Assembly: GCA_963746315.1 (NCBI GenBank)
Contig: CAVVAR010000012.1
Location: forward strand, 1,550,001-1,614,000
Direction of reading: 5' to 3'
Source: Ga0077555 sp963746315
GTDB taxonomy: Bacteria > Pseudomonadota > Alphaproteobacteria > Rhizobiales > Hyphomicrobiaceae
DNA: 64,000 nucleotides
The notes under the pieces were generated by a model that saw only the letters and a program-made list of their open reading frames with translations, ran no database searches and was not told where the DNA came from. The position numbers and the translations under genes are program-made. Shown here piece by piece: positions 27,479 through 35,886 of the stretch (the stretch's first letter is position 1; each line of letters starts with the position of its first letter).

Positions 27479-29731
27479 TCAGCCCTTCTTGGCATCCTTG
27501 ATCGCTTTGGCGACCTTAGGCGGTGACAGCGGCAGGCTCGTCATCCGCAGACCCATCGCGTTATTGACGGCATTCGCGACGGCCGGAACGGAGGCCACGA
27601 GCGGCACCTCGCCGACTCCGCGAACGCCCTGCGGATGCTTCGGGTTCGGGATCTCGATCATCACGTTGTCGATCATCGGCAGATCCGAGGCGACCGGCAT
27701 CCGGTAGTCGAGGAAGCCTGGATTATCGACCTTGCCGTTCTTGTCATAGATGTACTCCTCGTTGAGCGCCCAGCCGATGCCCTGCACGGCACCGCCCTGC
27801 ATCTGCCCCTCGACGTAGGACGGATGAATGGCACGGCCGACGTCCTGGATGGACGTGTAGCGCAGCACCGTCACTTTGCCCGTGTCAGGATCGACCTCGA
27901 CGTCGCAGATGTGCGTCGCGAATCCGCCCTCGGCACCGGTGGTGTTGAGCTGAATGCCGGCACCGATCGGGCCACCCGTCTGCGACGCCTGCGCCGCGAT
28001 CTGAGCGAGCGTCAACGGCGGGAACTTACCGGCGTTGTCGCCGGCAGGACGCGCCTCGCCGTCTTCCCAGACTACCGCTTCCGGATCGATCTTCCAGATC
28101 TTGGCAGCCCGCTCGCGCAGTTGCTTGATGACGGTCTGCGTCGACTGGGTGACCACCATGGCCGAGGCGAAGGTGACGCGGCTTCCGCCCGTCAGGTTCG
28201 AGAAGCCGATCACGCTGGTGTCGCCGATCAGCACCGAGATCCGATCGTAGTCTATGCCGAACAGCTCGGCCGCGATGTTGGCCGTCGAGGCACGCGAGCC
28301 GCCGATGTCGGGATGGCCGGTGACGATGACGACGTTGCCGTCCTCGGTGACATTGACCTGCGCACTCGACTCGCCGCCGGCATTGAACCAGAAGCCCGAG
28401 GCGACACCCCGACCCTGGTTCTTTCCGAGCGGGGCCTTGTAGTGCGGGTGCTCCATTGCCTGGCGGACCGTCTCCGCGTAGCCGATCGCCGGGTAGACCG
28501 GACCATGCGCAGCCTTGGTGCCCTGCTTGGCGGCATTCTTCAGACGCAGCTCGAGGGGATCGATCTTCAGCTGCGCCGCGATTTCATCCAGCACGCACTC
28601 GACGGCATGGGCACCGATCGGAGCGCCCGGGCCGCGGTAGGCGGCAACTTTCGACCGGTTGGAGACGACTTCATAGCCCGTCGAAAGCACGTTAGGGATG
28701 TCGTAGGGCGCAAACGCGCAACCAGCCGCGCCGCGGATCGGTGCGCCGGGGAAGGCGCCGGACTGCAGGTAGAACGTGCCTTGGGCGGCGACGATCTTGC
28801 CGTCCTTAGTGACGCCGATCTTGCACTTGCTCTGCGAGCCGGAGGTCGGGCCCGAGGCGTGGAACACCTCCTCGCGGGTCATCGTCATCTTGACCGCGCG
28901 GCCGGACTTCCGGGAGAGCTCGAGCGCCAGCGGCTCCAGGTAGACGATGGTCTTGCCGCCGAAACCGCCGCCGATCTCCGCGGGAATGGCGCGGATCTGG
29001 CTCTGGTCGAGGTCGTTGAGGTAGGCGCACATGGCGCGCACCATGAATTGGCCCTGGCTCGACGACCAGATAACGGTATGCCCATCCTGACCGACGCTGA
29101 CGACGCAGGCGTGCGGCTCGATGTAGCCCTGATGGATCGGCCGCGTCGAGAAGCTGCGCTCGATGACGAGGTCGGCATCCTTGAACCCGGCGTCGATGTC
29201 ACCGAGCTTGTGCTCGAGCTTGCTCGCGATGTTGGACGGCTTGCCATCGAACTTGATGTGATCGTGCAGGATCGGGGCGTCCGGCTTCAGGGCGTCGTCG
29301 ATCTCGATCGCCCAGGGGAGCACCTCGTACTCGACCTTGATCAGCTTGATCGCCTGCCTGGCGATGGCGAGCGTCGACGCGGCGACGGCAGCCACGGGAT
29401 GGCCGATGAACAGCGCCTTCTCGCGTGCGATGACGTTGCGGGCCATCCAGCGCATGTCCTGGATGCCGAGCATGATCGACTTGTCGACCGGGAACTCGAC
29501 GAAGTCCTTGCCGGTGACGACCGCCTTGACACCAGGGAGAGCCAGCGCCTTGGATGTGTCGATCGAAAGGATACGGGCGTGCGCATGCGGGCTGCGCAGA
29601 ACCTTGCCGTAGATCTGGCCCGGCATGGAGTAGTCGGCGGCGTACTGAGCCCGGCCGGTGACTTTATCCTCACCATCAGGACGGATGGTCCGCTTTCCGA
29701 TCCACTTGTTGCTCAGATTGACGTCGTTCAT
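27479..29731 (-). CDS. Xanthine dehydrogenase family, molybdopterin-binding subunit
   Basis: A 750-residue large subunit of a molybdenum hydroxylase. Cofactor motifs are seen: GGGFGGKT (Mo-pterin), QGYIEPHAC, AYRGPGAPIGAH and, near the C-terminus, GVGEVPLVA with the catalytic Glu. AGGAAGAG precedes the ATG at 29731. Such enzymes hydroxylate heterocycles, aldehydes, CO or aromatic CoA esters and normally need a FAD subunit and a 2Fe-2S subunit. Neither is adjacent here. It follows the Liv importer genes on the same strand after 150 bases, which hints that the importer brings in its substrate. Confidence 0.9.
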   Translation of the reverse strand: MNDVNLSNKWIGKRTIRPDGEDKVTGRAQYAADYSMPGQIYGKVLRSPHAHARILSIDTSKALALPGVKAVVTGKDFVEFPVDKSIMLGIQDMRWMARNVIAREKALFIGHPVAAVAASTLAIARQAIKLIKVEYEVLPWAIEIDDALKPDAPILHDHIKFDGKPSNIASKLEHKLGDIDAGFKDADLVIERSFSTRPIHQGYIEPHACVVSVGQDGHTVIWSSSQGQFMVRAMCAYLNDLDQSQIRAIPAEIGGGFGGKTIVYLEPLALELSRKSGRAVKMTMTREEVFHASGPTSGSQSKCKIGVTKDGKIVAAQGTFYLQSGAFPGAPIRGAAGCAFAPYDIPNVLSTGYEVVSNRSKVAAYRGPGAPIGAHAVECVLDEIAAQLKIDPLELRLKNAAKQGTKAAHGPVYPAIGYAETVRQAMEHPHYKAPLGKNQGRGVASGFWFNAGGESSAQVNVTEDGNVVIVTGHPDIGGSRASTANIAAELFGIDYDRISVLIGDTSVIGFSNLTGGSRVTFASAMVVTQSTQTVIKQLRERAAKIWKIDPEAVVWEDGEARPAGDNAGKFPPLTLAQIAAQASQTGGPIGAGIQLNTTGAEGGFATHICDVEVDPDTGKVTVLRYTSIQDVGRAIHPSYVEGQMQGGAVQGIGWALNEEYIYDKNGKVDNPGFLDYRMPVASDLPMIDNVMIEIPNPKHPQGVRGVGEVPLVASVPAVANAVNNAMGLRMTSLPLSPPKVAKAIKDAKKG

Positions 29732-29881
29732 GATCGCTCTTCCTGTTGATGGCGGGTGGTCGCGTCTCGACTGGTCGGTCTCGCAGGGCCTGACGCGGCC
29801 CGGAGCCTGATCAATCGAGATCGAATTGAGGCCGGTGCATCTCGCCACATCATACCGCGCCGCGCAAGTTCGACGTTAGCA

Positions 29882-30895
29882 TCAACGCTTGCGGCTCCAT
29901 CGGTCGATCAGCGTTCCGAGTATGCCTTTCGGCATGTAGATGATGAACAGGACCAGAAGCAACCCATAGATCATCGTATCGAGCGCCAGCGCCCGTGACC
30001 CGAGGACGGATTGCAGCGTGTCCGAGCTTTGCACGCCGACACGCAGGAACTCGGTCAGGAGTTGCGTGAACACGGCCCCGAACGTCGGTCCGAGCAGCGT
30101 CCACAAGCCTCCGGCGATGCATGCAAAAACAATGTTCAACGACAATCCGAGCCCGGCGATGGTGTCGGGGCCGATATACATCTGGTATTGGCCGTACATG
30201 GCCCCGCCGAAGGCGCTCATGGCCGCCGAAAGCGCGGTGATCTTGAGCTTTTCCTTGGTCACGTCGATGCCGACCGCAGCTGCCGCGTCCTCGTCTTGCG
30301 AGGCGGCATCCAGGGCATACCGGTCCATGCTTCGGTCGACGATGACCCAGACCACGAGGCCGATGATCCAGATCACCAGGACGATGTAGTAGGCGAGCAT
30401 CCGGTCGGGCTCGAACTGGACGGCCCACAGCGAGAGACCGTCGCCGTACCGCTTCGGCTGAGTGCCGAGCGAGCCGCCGGTGAAGTCGCGCAGCCCGACG
30501 ATCAACAGGCGGACCAGCTCTGTGAAGGCCAGCGTCAGGAGGGCGAAGTAGTGCCCCGTGATGCGGAGCTTGAAGCAGGGGTAGCCGACCAGCACCGCTG
30601 CGACCGCCGCCGTGGCCACGGCAACCGGTATGCCGAACAGCGGCGACATGCCGGCGAAATTCCAGAGCATCACCGTGACGTAGGCACCAATGCCGGTAAA
30701 CGCCCCGTGCCCGAGCGACGTCAGCCCGAACCGGCCCATCAGCGACCAGGACGTGTAGATGAACGACCAGAGCAGGATCTGGATCGCGAGATGGAGATAG
30801 TACTTCTCCGACGAGGCAAATCCCCAGCGGATCAGGAACGGCAGGAGCAGCATGAGCCCCAGGCCCGCGACCCATTCCAGACGCAGGCTCTTCAT
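29882..30895 (-). CDS. livM: Branched-chain-type ABC permease, LivM family
   Basis: A 337-residue inner-membrane permease with about ten helices. The family block SLMGRFGLTSLGHGAFTGIGAY near residue 50 and the cytoplasmic loop with the EAA-like ALDAASQDEDAAAAVGIDV are typical of LivM. The start at 30895 overlaps the livH stop (ATGA). The C-terminal end IYMPKGILGTLIDRW is conserved. With LivH it forms the channel; such systems carry branched-chain amino acids, amides, urea or aromatic acids, so the gene name marks family, not substrate. Confidence 0.93.
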   Translation of the reverse strand: MKSLRLEWVAGLGLMLLLPFLIRWGFASSEKYYLHLAIQILLWSFIYTSWSLMGRFGLTSLGHGAFTGIGAYVTVMLWNFAGMSPLFGIPVAVATAAVAAVLVGYPCFKLRITGHYFALLTLAFTELVRLLIVGLRDFTGGSLGTQPKRYGDGLSLWAVQFEPDRMLAYYIVLVIWIIGLVVWVIVDRSMDRYALDAASQDEDAAAAVGIDVTKEKLKITALSAAMSAFGGAMYGQYQMYIGPDTIAGLGLSLNIVFACIAGGLWTLLGPTFGAVFTQLLTEFLRVGVQSSDTLQSVLGSRALALDTMIYGLLLVLFIIYMPKGILGTLIDRWSRKR

Positions 30896-31785
30896 GACTT
30901 GCCCCCGAACAGGCCCTGGGGCCGGATGAAGATCGCGATCATGAAGAACAGGAACGCGACCGCGTAGCCCCATTCGGTGGCGAAGCACGAGCCGCCGATG
31001 GTGATGAACTGGCTGATGATGAAGGCGGCGACGAAGCCGCCGACCATGTTGCCGAGACCGCCGAGCACGCAGATCATGAAGATCAGTGGTCCGAACTGCA
31101 GCCCGATCTGCGGATAGATGTCGTACTGGAGCACCATCAGTGAGGCGGCGAGTCCGGCGAGGCCGCCGCCAATCGCGGAGGTTGCCAGATAGATCTTGCG
31201 GGCATCGACGCCCATCAGCGGCATGATCTGGCGGTCCTGCGCGATCGCCCGGATCGCGGTGCCGATGTAGGTGCGCGAGAGGAACAGCCAGAGCGCCAGC
31301 ATCGTCAGGATCGAGATCGCGAAGGCCGCGAGCCGGCTCCAAGAGAAGCTCATGTCCGCGACATTCAGCGAGCCGAGGCGCACGCCGACGCTCTGGAACT
31401 CGATGCCGAAGGCCATCGTGGCGCTCGCCTGCAGGAAAAAGAGAACGCCGCCGGTCGCGAGCAACTGGTTGATCGGTGGCTGGTCGAGCACCGGCCGGAT
31501 GATCAGGATATGCAGGATGACGCCGGCTACCGCGACGATGGCGATGCCGAGCAGGCAGGCGAGCGGAAACGGCAGACCGAGCGTCTTGTGGCCCCAGAGG
31601 ATGCCGTACATGCCGACCATGACGAGCTCGGCGTAGCAGATCCAAACCACGTCGATGACCCCGAACACGAGGTTGAGCCCGAGCGCGAGCAGGGCCAGCA
31701 GGCCGGCGAGCAGAAAGCCATTGAGCAGCGCCTCGACGAAGAAGATGTCGAGGGAGCAGTCGAGGTGCGAGAAGATGCCGAGCAT
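30892..31785 (-). CDS. livH: Branched-chain-type ABC permease, LivH family
   Basis: A 297-residue inner-membrane permease. Family features are GLNLVFGVIDVVWICYAELVMVG (two segments) near the N-terminus and the coupling loop RAIAQDRQIMPLMGVDARK. The end PQGLFGGKS is standard for LivH. It starts with ATG at 31785, preceded by GGGGAAA, and overlaps livM at its stop. It lies 46 bases after livF in the same transcription unit. Confidence 0.93.
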   Translation of the reverse strand: MLGIFSHLDCSLDIFFVEALLNGFLLAGLLALLALGLNLVFGVIDVVWICYAELVMVGMYGILWGHKTLGLPFPLACLLGIAIVAVAGVILHILIIRPVLDQPPINQLLATGGVLFFLQASATMAFGIEFQSVGVRLGSLNVADMSFSWSRLAAFAISILTMLALWLFLSRTYIGTAIRAIAQDRQIMPLMGVDARKIYLATSAIGGGLAGLAASLMVLQYDIYPQIGLQFGPLIFMICVLGGLGNMVGGFVAAFIISQFITIGGSCFATEWGYAVAFLFFMIAIFIRPQGLFGGKS

Positions 31786-31831
31786 TGAGATTTCCCCGAG
31801 AGCGCCGACGCCAATTCGCGCCGGCCTTCTG

Positions 31832-32536
31832 CTAGAGCCCCATGTACGCTTGCCGGATGCTGTCGCTCGCCAGGAGCTCGGCCGCGGTGCCGCTGGTCTC
31901 GATCCGTCCGACCTCGAGGAGGTAGGCCCGATCCGCGACTTTCAGCACCTGAGTGACGTTCTGCTCGACGATCAGCACCGTATAGCCTTCGGTCCGGATC
32001 TGCCTGACGAGGTCGAAGACCTGCTGCACGATCACCGGCGCCAGCCCCATCGACGGCTCGTCGAGCAGAATGAGCTTCGGGCGGCTCATCAGGGCGCGGG
32101 CGATCGCGCACATCTGCTGCTCGCCGCCGGACATCGTCCCCGCAAGCTGGGTGCGGCGCTCCTTGAGGCGCGGAAACAGGCCGTAGACGTACTCCAGCCG
32201 CTCGGCGAAGTGGGCGCGCGCCGAGGGGATGAAGGCGCCCATCCGCAGATTCTCCTCCACCGTCAGTCGCGGAAACAGGCGCCGGCTCTCGGGGACGTGC
32301 GCGATGCCAGCCTCGATGATCTTGTAGGGCGGCGTGGTGCGCAGGTCCTGCCCTTCCATGTGCATGCTGCCGCCGGTTGCAGGCAGCAGTCCGGATATGA
32401 CGCGCAGCAGCGTCGTCTTACCGGCACCGTTGGCGCCGATCACCGCCACGGCCTCTCCGGCCTTGACCGACATGGACACGCCGAACAAGGCTTGGAACCC
32501 CTGGTAGCCGGCGCTGACATTCTCGAGCTCGAGCAC
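31832..32536 (-). CDS. livF: Branched-chain-type ABC ATPase, LivF family
   Basis: A 234-residue ATPase starting with GTG. Walker A is GANGAGKTTLLRV, the signature is MSGGEQQMCAIARAL, and Walker B is LILLDEPSMGLAP, the form particular to LivF. It begins three bases after the livG stop. It partners LivG on the cytoplasmic face of LivHM. Confidence 0.95.
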   Translation of the reverse strand: MLELENVSAGYQGFQALFGVSMSVKAGEAVAVIGANGAGKTTLLRVISGLLPATGGSMHMEGQDLRTTPPYKIIEAGIAHVPESRRLFPRLTVEENLRMGAFIPSARAHFAERLEYVYGLFPRLKERRTQLAGTMSGGEQQMCAIARALMSRPKLILLDEPSMGLAPVIVQQVFDLVRQIRTEGYTVLIVEQNVTQVLKVADRAYLLEVGRIETSGTAAELLASDSIRQAYMGL

Positions 32537-32539
32537 CCT

Positions 32540-33283
32540 TCACACCCCCTCGGCCGTGGCTTCCGAGCCGAGGTAGACCTCGATCACCCGCCGGTCGGCC
32601 TGGGCATCGGCCGGCTTGCCATCGAAGATCTTCTCGCCGTGATCGAGCACGACGACCCGGTCCACGACGCGCATCAGAACCCCCATGATGTGCTCCACCC
32701 AGACGATGGTGATGCCCCGCTCGCGACGGATGCGCTCCAGCATGTCGGCGGCTTGATCCATCTCGGAATGATCGAGACCGTTGAGGCTCTCGTCGGCGAG
32801 CAGAAGTCGCGGCTGAGTGGCGAGCGCGCGCGCCAGCTCCAGCTTCTTCAGGGCCGCCGCCCCGAGGCCGTCGGTCGTCGAGTGCGCGTCTGTCGGAAGA
32901 CCGACGAGGCCGAGCGCCTCCTCGGCCTGACGCCAGCATTGCTCGCGCGTCACTTTTGCGTTCTGCCCGAACCACGCCGATAGGGCGACGTTCTCGAGCA
33001 GTGTCAGGTTTCGAAAGGGGCGGGGGATCTGGTACGTGCGCCCGACGCCCTTATGACAGACCTGATTGGCCAGCAGGTTGCCGATCTCCTCGCCTTCGAG
33101 CTTCACGCTGCCACCCGACAGCGGATACATGCCGGCAATGCAATTGAAGGTCGTGCTCTTTCCCGAGCCGTTGGGGCCGATGAGGCCGAGGATCTCGCCT
33201 TCCGCGACCTCGAACGAGACGTTGTTGACCGCCGTGAAGCCGCCGAAGCGCTTGGTGAGGCCGGACACACTCAGCATGGCCAT
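32540..33283 (-). CDS. livG: Branched-chain-type ABC ATPase, LivG family
   Basis: A 247-residue ATPase. Walker A is GPNGSGKSTTFNC; Walker B is LLLADESLNGLD. The ABC signature is strongly altered (LGAAALKKLELARAL in place of LSGGQ), a divergence known in parts of the LivG family. The long helical LivG insert after the Q-loop (GVGRTYQIPRPFRNLTLLEN) is present. It lies 87 bases after the binding-protein gene, with a hairpin between, and three bases before livF. Confidence 0.94.
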   Translation of the reverse strand: MAMLSVSGLTKRFGGFTAVNNVSFEVAEGEILGLIGPNGSGKSTTFNCIAGMYPLSGGSVKLEGEEIGNLLANQVCHKGVGRTYQIPRPFRNLTLLENVALSAWFGQNAKVTREQCWRQAEEALGLVGLPTDAHSTTDGLGAAALKKLELARALATQPRLLLADESLNGLDHSEMDQAADMLERIRRERGITIVWVEHIMGVLMRVVDRVVVLDHGEKIFDGKPADAQADRRVIEVYLGSEATAEGV

Positions 33284-33328
33284 GCGGGCGGTGTTCCCTG
33301 GCTTGACGTGGCTATGTCGGGGAAGGGC

Positions 33329-33352
33329 GGGAGGCCGCTCGAGCGACCTCCC
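33329..33352 (-). promoter_or_regulatory. Intercistronic hairpin between binding-protein gene and livG
   Basis: A stem GGGAGG / CCTCCC encloses the self-complementary CGCTCGAGCG, making a strong hairpin in the 87-base gap. In importer operons such hairpins often raise the level of the binding-protein message relative to the channel genes; that role is inferred. Confidence 0.45.
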
Positions 33353-33370
33353 GGGCGAGGGTGGGACCGC

Positions 33371-34675
33371 TCACTGGGCGTAAGCGTGGCCTTTGGGCAG
33401 TGGCAGGATCGGCGCCTGGGTGGCGATCTCTTTCGGGAACACGACCTTGGTCTGGCCGCCGACATATTGCATCACGACAGGAAAGGCGCGCTCGTTCTGG
33501 CCGCGCATCTCGTGACCCGGCGGGAAGAACTTCACGCCGTACCCCTGCAAGGTGCCGCCGACGGGGATGTCGGTTTCCATCGCGGCCTTCTGGAGGGCCT
33601 CGGCGCTGGTGCCACCGTGCTTCTTGATGGCGCGCGGCAGGACATCGGAGAGGAAGATCCAGGTGTTGTTGAAGCCCATGGAAAGATGGGCGGTGATGGT
33701 CTTGGCCCCCGTCTCCTTCCGGTAGCGCTCGACCATCTCGGCGATCAGCTTTTCGCCTTCCTTGACGGTCAGCGTCTTCGGGTCGAGGAGCGTCGAGGAC
33801 ACCGAGTCGATATTATAGATCAGGTCCGCGTCCTTGCCGAAGGTCTCCGCCAGCTTGTCGTACTGCCCGTAGCCGGCTCCATGCCCGATCAGCGCTTTCC
33901 ATTTCAGGCCGGCCTCTTTGGACTGGCGGAGGAAAAGTGTGATGTCGGGGTTGTAGCCGGTGTGCAGGATGACGTCGGCGCGCGCGCGACGCAGCTTGGT
34001 GACGAGTGGCGACAGGTCCGTGGAGGTGGCGGCATAGCCTTCCTCGTGGACGATCTTGATGCCGTGCTTGGTGCACTGGCTCTTGTTCGTCTTGGCGACG
34101 CCGACGCCGTAGGGCCCGTCCTCGTGGATGATCGCGACCTTCAGGTCCTTCGGCTCGATGCCCATCTTCTCCTTGGAGTAGGCTTTGAGCATGTCGCAGC
34201 TGGCCTCGCCGAACTGGTCGGAATGTACGTGACTGCGGAAGACGTACTTCAGGTCCTTGTTGCGGAACACGGCCGACGAGATGCACACCGTCGCCCACCA
34301 GAACTTCTTCGCGGCGTCGACCTTGGCCGAGAGCGGCACGCAATGCGCCGAGGAGTAGACGCCCATCAGCATGTCGACCTTTTGCTCGTTCAAGAGGCGC
34401 TCGGCCTCGTTGACGGCGACATCGGCCTTGGATTGGGCATCGGCGAAGATCGGCACGATCTTGTAGCCCTCGACGCCGCCGCGCTCGTTGGCGATGTCGA
34501 TGGCGTACTTGGAGCCCAGCTGAGTCGCGATCGAGCCGCCGCCGGCAAATGCCCCGGTCTGGTCGAAGATCAGCCCGATCTTGAGCTCTTTCTGTTGAGC
34601 TTGCGCCGTGCCGGCGGCCAGTGCCACCGATGCCAGCAAGCCGATGCCGGTCGCAAAAGTGCGAAAAGCGGTCAT
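33371..34675 (-). CDS. ABC transporter substrate-binding protein, LivK/periplasmic-binding 6 type
   Basis: A 434-residue periplasmic protein with a clear signal peptide (TFATGIGLLASVALAAGTAQAQQ, split near AQA-QQ). The mature start KELKIGLIFDQTGAFAGGG and later LLNEQKVDMLMGVYSSAHC are typical of Liv-type receptors. A GGGAGAGGA ribosome site precedes the ATG. It is first in the livK-like/G/F/H/M unit. Receptors with this aliphatic-amide/aromatic-acid look are often not amino-acid binders; ligand is open, and a substrate for the molybdenum hydroxylase downstream is a reasonable guess. Confidence 0.92.
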   Translation of the reverse strand: MTAFRTFATGIGLLASVALAAGTAQAQQKELKIGLIFDQTGAFAGGGSIATQLGSKYAIDIANERGGVEGYKIVPIFADAQSKADVAVNEAERLLNEQKVDMLMGVYSSAHCVPLSAKVDAAKKFWWATVCISSAVFRNKDLKYVFRSHVHSDQFGEASCDMLKAYSKEKMGIEPKDLKVAIIHEDGPYGVGVAKTNKSQCTKHGIKIVHEEGYAATSTDLSPLVTKLRRARADVILHTGYNPDITLFLRQSKEAGLKWKALIGHGAGYGQYDKLAETFGKDADLIYNIDSVSSTLLDPKTLTVKEGEKLIAEMVERYRKETGAKTITAHLSMGFNNTWIFLSDVLPRAIKKHGGTSAEALQKAAMETDIPVGGTLQGYGVKFFPPGHEMRGQNERAFPVVMQYVGGQTKVVFPKEIATQAPILPLPKGHAYAQ

Positions 34676-34866
34676 GCGCGTCCTCTCCCTGAGCTTCAGC
34701 CTGGTTCAACCGGCTGCTTGTTCTTCTTTCTCGTAGATTGCGCAGCAATGACGCCATCGTCAATCATCTCGGTCAGTATAGTTTCGGGTGCGGCGCGCCG
34801 GCGTCGATGTCTGCTCGATGAGTGCCTGGCCATCGGACTGGGGACGAAGCCGCGGAGGGGCACACG

Positions 34867-35880
34867 ATGGTCGAAGCGATGATGAGCCCCCCGTCCGGCA
34901 ATGGTCGAGCGAGCGGACGCCCCGCCGACATGGCACGCCGACACGTCGAGGCGAGCGTGGCACGGATCACGGCCGACGAGACCGTGGAGCAGGCCGTGAG
35001 CGTCATGCGCCGGACGCGCTACGACGTCTCCGACGTCGTGCTGGTCGTGGATCGCGAGCAGCGCTACATCGGTGTGGCGCCGATCGGCGACCTGCTGACG
35101 GCCCCTCCGGGCGCGATGGCCGGCTGCCTCGCCCGGCGCGACTGGCCGACGGCCGATCCGGAGCTCGACCAGGAGTTGGCTCTCGAGCGCGCCGTCGCCG
35201 CCGGCGTTTCCACACTTCCCGTCGTCGACGGCGCTGGGCAAGCGCTTGGCTGCATCCCGGCGCATACGCTGCTCGAGATCCTGGCCGCCGAGCATCGCGA
35301 GGACGTCCACCGGATGGCCGGCATCCTGCGCGAGAACGCCAGCGGCCGGCATGCGCTCGAGGATGCGCCGCTGGTCCGTTTTCGCCGGCGCTTCCCATGG
35401 CTCGTCGCCGGCCTCGCGTTGAGCACGGCCGGCACCGCGGTGATGGCCAGCTTCGAGGCGCTCCTCTCGCGCAACGTCGTCGTTGCCTTCTTCATTCCGG
35501 CGCTGGTCTACCTGACTGACGCCATCGGCACCCAGACCGAGGCAATCGCCGTGCGCGGCCTTTCGATGACGCGTCGTCCGTTTTCCCGGGTCCTACTTGG
35601 CGAGATCGCGACGGGTGCTCTGATCGGTTGCGCGCTGGCAGCGGTCGCCATCGTCGGCATTTGGCTGGTCTACAGCGACATTCGCCTGGCGGTGGGAGTG
35701 GGGCTGTCGCTCGTCGTTGCGGGCACGCTCGCCAGCGCCATCGGCCTGACCCTGCCCTGGCTGCTGTCGCGCGTACATATCGATCCGGCGCTGGGCTCCG
35801 GCCCGGTTGCGACGATCATCCAGGACGTGCTGACCCTGCTCGTCTATTTCACGGTCCTATCCGTCATGCTCGGAGCGTGA
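34867..35880 (+). CDS. Short MgtE-type divalent-cation transporter (CBS pair plus membrane domain)
   Basis: A 337-residue protein. Residues about 30-150 form two CBS motifs (ASVARITADETVEQAVSVMR; AAGVSTLPVVDGAGQALGC). The rest is the MgtE membrane domain with about five helices: FPWLVAGLALSTAGTAVMASFE, ALVYLTDAIGTQTEAIAVRG, and the ending DPALGSGPVATIIQDVLTLL, where MgtE carries its Mg-site Asp. The N-terminal MgtE regulatory domain of about 100 residues is absent, so it is shorter than classical MgtE (about 450). It probably moves Mg2+ or another divalent cation. It is divergent from the Liv operon. Confidence 0.85.
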   Translation: MVEAMMSPPSGNGRASGRPADMARRHVEASVARITADETVEQAVSVMRRTRYDVSDVVLVVDREQRYIGVAPIGDLLTAPPGAMAGCLARRDWPTADPELDQELALERAVAAGVSTLPVVDGAGQALGCIPAHTLLEILAAEHREDVHRMAGILRENASGRHALEDAPLVRFRRRFPWLVAGLALSTAGTAVMASFEALLSRNVVVAFFIPALVYLTDAIGTQTEAIAVRGLSMTRRPFSRVLLGEIATGALIGCALAAVAIVGIWLVYSDIRLAVGVGLSLVVAGTLASAIGLTLPWLLSRVHIDPALGSGPVATIIQDVLTLLVYFTVLSVMLGA

Positions 35881-35886
35881 CGGCCG

